Assembly (NCBI GenBank): GCA_000969725.1
Contig: JXSR01S035002.1
Length of the DNA stretch: 23,422 nt
Direction: 5' to 3' (one strand)
Source: Ophiothrix spiculata
Lineage: Eukaryota > Echinodermata > Ophiuroidea > Amphilepidida > Ophiotrichidae
Position numbers and translations under genes: made by a program. The notes under the pieces are model-generated. The model did no database searches. It was not told where the DNA came from and worked only from the letters and a program-made list of their open reading frames with translations. This document shows positions 1 to 9,800 of the stretch, in pieces; the stretch's first letter is position 1; every line of letters begins with the position of its first letter.

Positions 1-443
1 TCTGTAATAAAAGGTAACACGCTGAAGTATCAGAAAATGCAGAAAAACTAAATTCTGCTACCGAACAAACGGCCGGGTTAACAGGCCCCTTAATAGCAAC
101 TTAGTTTCATGATGAACATTTCGATAAACAAATCTAATTCCAAATGTTCTGGAATGTACTAATAAAAAACTAGGCAAACAGATAAACAGCTAAACATGCT
201 AAAACACCCAAAACAACAAACACGTACATTACATGTGCATTAGCAATGGCGGGTAACTTTGGTGTCAGGTGGGTGTAAAAATTGAAAGTCACCTGCCTGA
301 TACGGCGGGTGTTTTTTTTTTCTTCAATGTTTTGAGCCCATGTTGAGAAATAACCATCATCTAATGATGGTTTACAGGTTTTCTTTGAATAGAATATTTT
401 TGAACAGGCCTCATGATTTGTCCAATAAGCATTCATAATTTAA
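1..443. other. Non-coding flank with one unexplained minus-strand open frame
   Basis: No gene is supported. On the minus strand, 170-436 is open for 88 codons and ends with a hydrophobic tail (VMYVFVVLGVLACLAVYLFA). It has no recognisable family, contains a poly-A-coded Glu and Lys stretch, and abuts the edge of the TTAA-flanked element. It might be a terminal exon of a neighbouring gene, but chance is as likely. Confidence 0.2.
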
Positions 444-2098
444 AGGGACTAGCCTAGATTCCACCTAGAATTAAAAATTTATGGAAATGCTCTAAATAAA
501 GCTTTAATTTGAAAGCATAGTAAAATCCAAAATAGTGCAAACAGTTACACACAAATGGCTCAAATTGAGAGAGAATTAATGTGCAATACAAGTATATCAT
601 TCTTTGATGGTGGTGTGAATATTCTGCGTTTCCTAAATTTGTACCTAAGATGTATTTACAAGATAAAAGATCAAACAAAGCTCCCGGGGATAACTTAATA
701 GCCTACATATATCAAAAGAGAAACAATTTCATCAAAAAATAATTTGTTTGCCCATCACAGACCTGTGAGGAAACAAGATCTTTTTAAGTTTTCAAACTAG
801 AAACACTGTTTTCACATTGCTTTTTTGCACCGGCGTATTAAAATAACTAAACTAGGTGCATGAAGAATTTAAGTTTTCTCCAATATTCCACAAAATCATG
901 GAAAACTACTTATAAGTTATATTACTATAAACATGTTCTATTGAAAGGCCATGCGTTTTAACCTTGCCGAATTTTCTGTTACAAAAGCCATATTTTGCTA
1001 CGTGTGATTTGTGTTTGCCTTCTTTCAGTCATATCTCAACAACTGACTAACCCCCCCCCCCCATGATGGTGAAAGTATACATTTTCTGAAAGGAAATTTA
1101 ACAAGGAATCCAAAAATGCAATAAAAAACAGTGTGAGATGTAAGGTTATAATGTAGTGTGCATTCAAGCGATAAAAAAGTTGAATAAAAAGTGATACCGA
1201 GAAATCATATCAAATATTTTTTCTCTGATGCCACTGCCCCTATTTTTTTTTTAAATCTCAATGTATGAGCTTCATACTAGCAATATATAATTGTCTGAGG
1301 TAAATTAAATAAGTGGATAAAAATGGAATTATTAACCAAAATGTTGATAAAATCTGTTCACATTTAAAAAAATATTTCTCTAAGGAATTGTCTATAGTAT
1401 TAATACCTTATGTTCAATACTGTTTTTTACTGCATTTGTGAATTCTTTGATAAATTTCCTTTCAGAAAATCATACTTTTACTATCATGGAGGCTATAATT
1501 ATTGAGATATGCTTAAAAGAAAATGGATACATGACGCGCTTAGCAAAATATTGCATATACTGTAGTCGGCTATGTAAAAGACATCAATTATCCATGGTGT
1601 CAAAACTTGTAACATTTTAATTGTTGGTATTAATTATATAATTTTCTTAGATTGGCATTATAAACTAAATAGTTTAAGGTGTAGCTTTCTTTTGAAACAA
1701 AAATTACAGTTATATGATGAAATTTTTGAATTTTATAAAACTTTTTTGAAATGGAGACGCAAAAAAAGCAGTTTCCCATAGACTTTGTACAGGGGTAGCT
1801 GCTTCCACAACCACTCTCGGTCGTACCAATTCAAATAGTCATAAAATATTTCTGTGCAAGATATTTTAATCAAACTTCACATCAAGAAAGCTTAATGTTT
1901 GAGCTTTCAAATGACACCAAAATCTTTGTAATAGCCTGTATATTTTTGAAGTTATGACCAAATAAAAAAAAATGTCACAGTGAAAAATGTAAAGAAACCA
2001 CCTTTTTTCAGTGTTGAGGTTAAAACGCATGGCCAAAAAATATGTAAGTAGAAAAATTAGTGTATTTGTGAATTAGTGAAGAATCTAGGCCAGTCCCT
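444..2098. mobile_element. TTAA-flanked element with short terminal inverted repeats (Kolobok/piggyBac-type target site)
   Basis: The left end AGGGACTAGCCTAGATTC (444-461) is matched by GAATCTAGGCCAGTCCCT at 2081-2098, an inverted copy with one mismatch. Both are flush with TTAA (440-443 and 2099-2102). A second inverted pair lies inside: GGCCATGCGTTTTAACCTT (948-966) and AGGTTAAAACGCATGGCC (about 2017-2034). No transposase frame is visible, so it looks non-autonomous. TTAA duplications are made by piggyBac and Kolobok elements; the class is an inference. A C12 run lies at 1051-1062. Confidence 0.6.
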
Positions 2099-2289
2099 TT
2101 AATTAAAAACTTAAATAACGACTTTTACATTGTAAAATATGCAATAAGCAATTATATTTAGGTTAGCGATTTGCAGTTTTTCATTAAGGTTGGGTAAATA
2201 TGTTGCACGACAGGATGGTACGGTAATACCAATGTCCAGCTCTGCATTTTACATGCTCAACTTGGAATATAACATATAGTTATCCCCAA

Positions 2290-2340
2290 GGGGGGGGGGG
2301 GGGGCACTCAACTTTTAGTTATATACGTCATGTGTACCAA
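2290..2340. repeat. Solo G-tract repeat end, same family as 2686-3033
   Basis: A run of 15 G followed by CACTCAACTTT repeats the left end of the 348-bp element starting at 2686 (G13 then CACTCAACTTT). I find no matching right end or target duplication, so this is a truncated or deleted copy. Its right border is unknown; the sequence out to about 2680 shows no other recognisable unit. Confidence 0.5.
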
Positions 2341-2685
2341 ATTAAAAGAACCTGTTTTTTTGGTTTTTTTTGGCCCACTCTTACCAAAATATCCCTATTT
2401 GGGTCTTGGGTATTTGTTTTATAATAGTCACCCACTATTTATACCCAAACCCGATTTCGTTGCTGTGGAGCTGAACTTGTCCTAGATTATGTGATTTGAA
2501 ATTTAAAAGTAAAGTTTGCTTCAATATGAACCTTATTTGCATGTTGTCAAATATTGGGTGAAATTTGCATAAATTTATTGTCTATGTGGTATGTCAGCTG
2601 GAATTTGAGCAAAATATGTCAATTTAGTACCTTATTTGTACAACATATGCAAAGTATTCTTTGAGTGAAAAAAGCATAGTTTAAT

Positions 2686-3033
2686 CCGGGGGGGGGGGGG
2701 CACTCAACTTTGAAAGTCGTAGGTATGTCAAGCGCGAAGCGCCGAAATTGGGGGCAGGTGAACTGATTTTCTGTAAAAAAATGGCCCTTTGAAAACAATT
2801 TTGGGGTCTAGTGAACTGAAATTTTGGCCAAAAATAGCCTCCTGAGCTAAACATTTTTGCAATTTTTGCAGTTAGAGCTAAAATTTGGTATTTTTTCTCA
2901 AAAATGGGGTCAAAAAAACTGAATCATGCTGAAAATGGGGATCTAGTGAGCGGCCTGGCGGCCTGAAAAAGGGGGTCTTGACCGCCGGACATATATACCC
3001 TGCTCCCATATGTGAGTGCCCCCCCCCCCCGGG
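2686..3033. mobile_element. 348-bp non-autonomous DNA element with G-tract TIRs and 8-bp target duplication (hAT-like)
   Basis: The left end is CCG(13)CACTCA and the right end, read inverted, is CCCG(12)CACTCA. AGTTTAAT flanks both sides (2678-2685 and 3034-3041). An 8-bp duplication fits hAT-type transposition. The interior is non-coding; a minus-strand frame through it is typical spurious translation of such repeats. The TTAA inside the flank would also allow a TTAA-type insertion, but then the ends would not be flush. Confidence 0.7.
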
Positions 3034-3041
3034 AGTTTAAT

Positions 3042-4160
3042 TGCATGCCATGTTTCTGAACTGTCAGACATATAATTGCCTCAACTTTTTTACAAACTTT
3101 TTGAGATTTTGGTACCAAAATGTAGCTCATATTTTTCTCATAACTCTTATAAAATTTCATAGCTGAGTTATGTTCTGCTTTGAGATATATATAAAAATGT
3201 GGCTTATTATGGTAGGGCCGAACCATAATCAATTTTACACAGTAATACAGGCAGTTCTGAAATACAAAATTGCCCATAAAATCAAAACGGTTTGACCGAT
3301 TCAGCTGAAGTTTGAAACTTTAATAGACCTCTTATGAGTGGTTATCTTATGACTTTGAAAACTAAATTTTGAATAACCGGACCAAGCTCCTTTAAGTCTA
3401 GAAGTCTGGGCCTTACGGGCCTAGATTTGAGTGTCCAATAATAGACCTATATAATATTTATGGGTACCTCACTGGCATAATTTTTCCAAAACCAGTTACA
3501 TCAGTTCCAGGTTGATTATAAAACCCAGTACTTGTAGTAAGTTTTATACATTTGAGCTATCTAAAATCACCATATTGGCAATTACACAGGAATTCACAAG
3601 ATTTCGAGAGGGTCATACAGTTTTCACCTCATAAAATTGCTATAATAACTGAAAAACAAACTATTAACAGAAATGACAAAAACAAGAATTATTTGATCTT
3701 GCAAAGGGCATAGACGGCATATAGACCAAATACATGTACATGTGTACTCTATTTAACCTTTACCTATGTGTTTCAACATCAAAATAAAATTAATGTGCGA
3801 TTGTTGGTTCAGTCATGAAACAGTCTGTGGGTTATTGCAAAATACTCACCCATAATGCATCATGATGTTCACTTGTAATTGCAATTATTTGTCTTACAAT
3901 TGAACAGGCTGTCATTCCATATTAAATATCTTTAAAAATAGCCAAGGGTTTTAGTTTCACAAACTAACATGAAGCGGTGGTAATAATACTTGGTAATATT
4001 CCTTGGATAAATAAAATTGTATTTTGAACAAATTGTATTACTTTTGAATTTGCAACAGGCAACAACATAAATTAGGGAGAATGTTTATTGTTAGTCATTT
4101 TGTTAGTCTTGGTCTATAAGCTATGTATAAAACAATTGTTAATATATAATGTGAAAAAAT
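3042..4160. other. Intergenic AT-rich stretch
   Basis: I see no gene, RNA or repeat with definable ends. Frames are short and dense in stops. Confidence 0.5.
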
Positions 4161-4161
4161 A

Positions 4162-4400
4162 CTATTTTATATAATAATACACAATGTATGTCTGCATGTC
4201 TGTCTGTCCATCTATTTTCTCGGAGATGAATGGTCGTACAGCCCTCATATTTGGTGGGTGGGTGTAACTTGGTCCGAACAAGATCGAGTTTGTGTTCGTT
4301 AGTCCTTCCGAGGTCAAGGTCAAAGGTAGGGCGTGTTTTTGTGTTTGGAAGTATATCCGCATAACTCGCGGAGACCCTTAGATATCGTACAAACTCCCAC
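4162..4400. repeat. CTGTCTGTC-type interspersed repeat leading into an AGGTCA array
   Basis: TGTCTGCATGTCTGTCTGTC followed by a CTCGGAGATGAATGGTCGTA segment and GAGGTCAAGGTCAAAGGT is a family of interspersed repeat often seen in marine invertebrate DNA (general recollection, not a search). It contains no conserved protein. A 53-bp insertion interrupts it at 4407-4459. Confidence 0.5.
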
Positions 4401-4406
4401 CATTCC

Positions 4407-4459
4407 CCCAGGGGGGGGGGGGGGTTCTCACATTAGGTTGATATACCCCCCCCCCCCGG
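4407..4459. mobile_element. 53-bp G-tract/C-tract palindromic insertion with 8-bp flanking repeat
   Basis: The segment runs CCCA, G14, a short spacer, then C12 and GG. ACCATTCC lies directly on both sides (4399-4406 and 4460-4467). It looks like a miniature relative of the G-tract TIR element, but the sequences inside the tracts (TTCTCAC and GATATA) do not match that element's CACTCA, so the kinship is only suggested. Confidence 0.45.
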
Positions 4460-4499
4460 ACCATTCCATAGCCCCTGAGGAGCGTCCATAGGGGGTCCA

Positions 4500-5345
4500 G
4501 TCAAGGTGGGATTAAGGTCACACCAGGTCAAAAGGTCATTTTCAAGGTCAAACCTAACAATTTTCAAAAAGTTCATCAAAGGTAATTCGAGGTCACAGCC
4601 ATTTCTCATTAACCCTTAACTGACCTTGACCAAACATGGACCATGAATAGCTCTTTGCTCGAGGTCAAGGTCAAAGGTCATCATCCAAGGTCAAAAGGTC
4701 ATTTTGAAGGTCAAACACAAAAATGTTCAAAAAGTTCATCCAAGGTCATCCGACCCTGGAGAAAATTCTAGTACAAGATCGGAATGTGCACATTTGGAAC
4801 ACAATTCTAGTACAACAATCTAGAACAAAACATTTGTACTAGAATGATGTTCTAAACGTTCACATTCCAATCTTATATTAGAAAAGTACTTGATTTCTAC
4901 CAAGGGAGGTCATTACAAGGTCACCGTCACAACTATCCACCGGCCCACTAGTTTAAAATATTCTCCTTTAACCATTTTTGAGTAACAGTATACTTTATGG
5001 ACCATTATTGGTGACATTTTGAAATCATGTTAAAATAATTCCTTTTAGGGTGAAATATTTTGCAACCTTAAAAGCATTTTTCATTGATACCGATACTAGT
5101 TATTAATACTCAAAACAAAAACCCCAAATGTTCAAAAAGTTCATCCAAGGTCATTCATTAACCATTAACCCAAACTTGGACCATGAATAGCTCTTTGCTC
5201 GAGGGCAAGGTTACAAGGTCATTTTGAAGGTCAAACCCAAAAAATGTTAAAAAAGTTCATCCGAGGTCATTACAAGGTCACCACCACAACTATCTGCGTG
5301 CCCATTAGTTTAAGATATTTTACTTCAACCATTTTTGAGTAACAG
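4500..5345. repeat. Two tandem copies of an AGGTCA-rich repeat unit
   Basis: Segments such as GGACCATGAATAGCTCTTTG and AGGTCATTTTGAAGGTCAAA, and the ending CCATTTTTGAGTAACAGT, occur in the first copy (about 4560-4997) and again in the second (about 5120-5345). Single AGGTCA hexamers recur throughout. The first copy carries an extra roughly 150 bp, including the palindrome at 4766-4883, that the second lacks. Confidence 0.65.
4766..4883. mobile_element. 118-bp palindromic MITE-like insertion
   Basis: The arms 4766-4815 and 4834-4883 are inverted copies about 80% alike, starting TTCTAGTACAAGATCGGAAT on the left and TTCTAATATAAGATTGGAAT on the right when inverted. They enclose an 18-bp spacer. 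The whole could fold into one long hairpin. It sits in copy 1 of the tandem repeat, and copy 2 shows an uninterrupted site. No clear target duplication was found. Confidence 0.6.
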
Positions 5346-5419
5346 TGTACTTTAGAGGGACCAAAATAATGAGTTGGGTCAAATAATGAGTTTGAGTCAA
5401 ATATGTTGGTTTTCATTCC

Positions 5420-5647
5420 AGAAACCATTCCCCATTGACTCACCAGGTATACACTGTATGCAGCGCCCCAAGAAGGAGCATTCGCACAGGGGACCAACGG
5501 CTTAACGTGACTATCCGAACCACGGAGCAATTAGAGTAAAGTTTCTTGCCCAAGGAAACAAGGAGACGAAAACCGCCTGGCCCTGGGCTCAAACCCACAA
5601 CCTCTGTATTACGAGACCTGTGCTCTAACCGCTCGGCCACGCTCCCC
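5420..5647 (-). repeat. tRNA-derived SINE, minus strand
   Basis: On the minus strand a tRNA-like head begins near 5647. Box A reads TGGCCGAGCGGTTAGAGC (5639-5622) and box B GGTTTGAGCCC (5595-5585), about 27 bases apart as in Pol III promoters. The T-arm stem is broken, so it is not a working tRNA gene. Downstream, TCCTTGGGCAAGAAACTTTA (around 5555-5534) is the conserved body motif of many animal tRNA-SINEs. The tail near 5420 is not sharply defined and no target duplication was found. Confidence 0.75.
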
Positions 5648-5892
5648 TCTAATTGATAACTTTGGATATTATAAGTTTAATCAGACATTTTGCTGAAATC
5701 TGATATTTCACTTTCATTTTAAATATTGGAAGGAAATATTTTAAACCCTTTCTCCAGACTTATTCAGTATACCTACAGTTGTACATCAATTGTGGTACTA
5801 CTTATCACCCAAAATGTGCAATAAAGTTATGATATTGTACACCATAGTGCCTAGCAATGAGTCATATTGATCTATTTTTTTTTCTTCAGAAC

Positions 5893-6856
5893 ATGGCAAC
5901 AGATGAATATAGTTTTGATAGTTTCTCAGATCTGTGTTTGCATTCGCTAAACTCTATGGACAATCCAGATTTATATCCAGATGTTCATTCAGATGATGAC
6001 CTTTACAGCTCGTCCATGGACACAACAAATTTGGCTTCATCTCAAAACTTACACCTGGAATTGCAGGAAAGACATTCACCGTCTTCAGATCAAAAACCAA
6101 GCACTTCATATATGCCATCTTCTGATCAACCAACTCATCTTTCTCAGGGACAAGGCGCGCGTAGAAAAACAAAACTAGATGATCCTGACCCAATGGAGTG
6201 GCAAAGTAATGAAACATTTACCAAAAACTCAAGACCACCCAACATGACATCTCCAAAACGACTTAAAAGCGATGCTAGAAATTTACAAAGAAATGTGCAA
6301 CCAAAGACACATGAAGCTGACTCATCAAAAGAAAATGAGCGATTTGGAGGAAATTCCGGAACCCCCACAAAAGTTAGGCGTCAACTCAATAGAGCACAAG
6401 ACTTTGGCGGGGATTTAGGAAAAGAAAGTAGAGATTCATTCCAAGACTATACCAGAAAACCAAATGAACATAGTTCAAGTGGCAAAAACGTGCCTAAGAC
6501 AAAAACACATGAATATCACAGCAGAGATGATGAAGAACGTAGTTGTGGTGGTCAAGGAGCATGTGGGTTTGCAATAAACACTTCAACCAGTAAATATGAC
6601 ACCAAACAGGGCTCGCATACGCGTCAACAAAGTCGCCAATCCCAGTCTGTGCCCCCGGATACCTCTCTGCCATCTGGAGGAGGTGGCGAAGAAGATGATT
6701 CTCCTAGTGCAACGGTAAAAGTGTCAAATCTGAAACCCTCAACAACTGAGGAAATATTAGAGTTGCATTTTGAAAGTAAGAGGCATGGTGGTGGAGATGT
6801 TTCGAATGTAACATTGGAAAATGGCTCAGCGACAATCACATTTGAAGATCCAAAGG
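5893..6856 (+). CDS. PARP14: Exon A: disordered N-terminus and first RRM-like unit
   Basis: Encodes residues 1-321. The ATG at 5893 follows a strong acceptor (pyrimidine run then CAG, ending 5889) by three bases, so at least one 5' untranslated exon probably lies upstream. An earlier in-frame ATG at 5857 sits inside the pyrimidine tract and is rejected. Residues 1-270 are rich in Ser, Asp, Gln, Pro and charged residues and look disordered; SPKRLKSDARN near 119 could be a nuclear-localisation signal. From about 273 the pattern TVKVSNLKPSTTEEILELHF, then VTLENGSATITFED, is an RRM-like fold of PARP14 type. The donor is AAAGG|GTAGGT, phase 1. A second GT four bases downstream would break the frame. 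Confidence 0.85.
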
Positions 6857-9800
6857 GTAGGTATATCTTGACACTCAAACACTCTCAGGTAACGTTTGCT
6901 AAAGATGGAATAGGATTTACAATTTCCTAAGAGTTACTATTATAGTATGTATAGCCTACTCTCCCAAGTATGGTAACAAATTAACCTCAACACGTAGTAG
7001 TACTCAGAAAAAAATGAAGTTGTTTGTCATGTACTTAATCTGATACGTAATAACACTAGGGAATATAAAACTGTAAATTTTTTGGTTTAATAGAGTGCAT
7101 TTCTCAAATTTTTGGGTATTAATCTCAAAGGAGAGTGCAATGGATTAATCCAGGGGAATCTCAAAGACCGGTGTAAAAGTAATCGTAGTCCCTCTGAAAT
7201 GGTAGTCCGCCTTCCATAGACCATAACGGAATAAAGCGTGAAACTAATGTTGTGTGAGAGTTGTTAGCCTATACTTTACTGTACAACCCGGACAATAAGA
7301 ACAGGTGATTTACATTCCTGCTACACCAGCCCACGGGTTTAGTAAGGCCCCTGACAAATGTCATTTGCCCCTTAATTATTACACATACAGAAATTTAATT
7401 TTACAGTTTCCTTTATATATATTTTCAGTCGCTGCTTCCGTTGTGAGTAAATCCCACAAAATTGAAAAGGTAGATGTAACCGTCGTACTCGTGAAAACGA
7501 AGAAACCAAGACAAAAGCGTCCCATTGATCATCATCAGTTGCTGTTGACAAATATACCGGATGGCGTTACTGAGGAAACGTTGCTATTATTCATAGAAGG
7601 GCGCACGAAAATTGAGGAAGATCCCGATATTCTATATGGAGAGATTCCAGGAACTGCCATGATTAGTTATTCTGAAGAAATCCAAGGTAAGTTGAGAGAT
7701 ATACAACCGCCCTACTTGCATAATCAATACTTTTATAATGCCAATAAAGTCGATTACATGAAGTCTGACTTTAATAAACGGCCGGCTGGACAAAATGAAA
7801 AGCTTAAGATCAAGTTAAAATGCAAGTCTGTATTTCCAAAGGATACCAATACCATTTGGTAAATTTTTGACAGTTAGTCTAAACATCTTCATTGAATATT
7901 CATTATGTTAATTTTAAAGGGTACCAGTTAGCAACATTTGTGACATCTGCTTTTGTTCCCTGTACTCATTTTTATCATCTGATCTTCAGTATAAATTTCA
8001 CCCTGCTTTTCATCGTCCTCATCCCCCTTAACCTAAACCTTAAACATGATTGTCACGGATTACTGCCGACTATACGTCAGGGGTTAACTATGTGCATGCA
8101 TATGCAATGGCCGTATGCACTATGTGAAAAAAAAACATACTTTTAGGAAATAATTTATAAAGCACTTTCGTGATCGTGAGCATTAAAGTCATTATTATGT
8201 TTTCTTTAACAGATGTAGACACAATTCTAGACAAATTCAAGAAAAAGCAACTAAAGAAGCAAATAATCTGTGCATCTTTTGTGGAATACCCAGACTGCAT
8301 TCTGGTCCAGAATCTTTCACCATCTATCACAGACGATGCCTTGGAGCTGTACTTTGAGAGTGAAAGAAAGAGTGGAGGAGGGGCTGTGCGAGAAGTGAAG
8401 ATTGACGAACAACGGCAGCGTGCTTCTGTGTTTTTTGAAGATTGGAGAGGTAGATGTTTTTCTTGTTGCTTCAATTCACTGTTGGCAGTGAATATTTGTC
8501 ATTCATTTAGAGACCTGTTTGTAACTTGAATCACGTAATAGTAACCAGATTTCTGTATTGAGCTCAAAAATCATAGAAGCCAATTAACACCGTTTGGTAT
8601 ATGATATATTTATCATGACACTTAGAACTACACTTTGTAATATTAAGTCAGCAATTTGAAACCCAATTTCTTGGGTTCTGTTAAGGACAATGATTGTTAT
8701 AGTGTTTACATATCTGGTACAAAAACGTAAATATTAGATATAGAAACTAGACAATGATTATGTATTGTGTAAACATCATATCTATGCATTATAAAAATAT
8801 TGTACACCGAACCTTGAACAACTGAAAGAAACCATTGCTTATGTGGTCATATCTTAACATGCTTAATGACCTATCACCATAGCACTATGTAGTATTTCAG
8901 AAAGCTAATGATTTGTGTAAAAATACCATTTTCACAATTGTTTTATTTCAGTTGTCAACAGAGTTGTAACGAAGCAGCATACTCTATCTAAAACCAGTCT
9001 CCATGTATCGCCATTCTACGACAAGCTTGGAGCAATCGTGTCATCGGACAGGCCAACACCTCACATCCCAGATCCAGTTACAGTGGAAGTCGATCCAGCG
9101 ATAGCTGAATTTGTTCTAGATGTTGACGGTCAGCATAGGACTTGGGTAGATGGTGAAATTCTAGATGAACGTGGTCGTCTCCATTGGCCTAGTAAAGGAC
9201 AGAACAACTTTGTTGAAATCATACCAATATCAAATGAAAACGACTCGACCTGCTGGTTGGATTGGCCATCAAGAGTAGCATCACGGTTGAGAAGTATTAT
9301 GAATAAATTCAAATCAGACAACTTGGTTGTTGATACTGACCTCTGGGATGAAGTTTGCAATCGTCTCCAAGAACTGAATCTGGGTAATGTCCGTCCACTG
9401 TTGAAGGCTGATCGGACAACGATAGTCCTACGGGGACCACGCCAGGAAGTAGACAACACAGTGACTCAGCTAACTAATGTAGTAAATGATCTACAGGAGG
9501 AGGCTGAACGAGCTCGACAAACTATGCGAAGAGAGGTTAAATTGGGAGAGGAAAAGTTTAAATATCTCTATCGATGCAACATTAAAGAGGAGCTGGACAA
9601 TAAATGGCAGGTGGATGTGAAGATTCTTGCATCGGACAATCCACATGAGGTTATCTTTGAAGGAATGCGTACTGCGGTTGCTGATGCCATTCTTGAAATG
9701 TATACACAGCTTGATAACATTTTAAAGCATGACTTTGAGTTCAGCCCTAATAAAATTCAGTTTGTTAAGCATGTACAAGACAAAGTTCATGAAATTTTAA

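Noticed and set aside
2924-3277. Minus-strand 117-codon frame
   Set aside because: It crosses the right end of the G-tract element, including the C12 run translated as Gly, so it is not a gene.
4162-4362. Minus-strand 66-codon frame
   Set aside because: It lies wholly inside the CTGTCTGTC repeat and has no protein pattern.
5440-5640. Minus-strand 66-codon frame beginning MAERLEHRSRNTEVVG
   Set aside because: It is the translated head of the tRNA-derived SINE; such text is a common false protein.
5585-5647. A tRNA gene on the minus strand
   Set aside because: A and B boxes are present, but the T-arm stem does not pair and the sequence continues into a SINE body.
5857-5892. Upstream ATG adding 12 residues to the PARP14-like protein
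   Set aside because: It would be coded by the acceptor's pyrimidine tract; the ATG at 5893 just after the CAG fits better.
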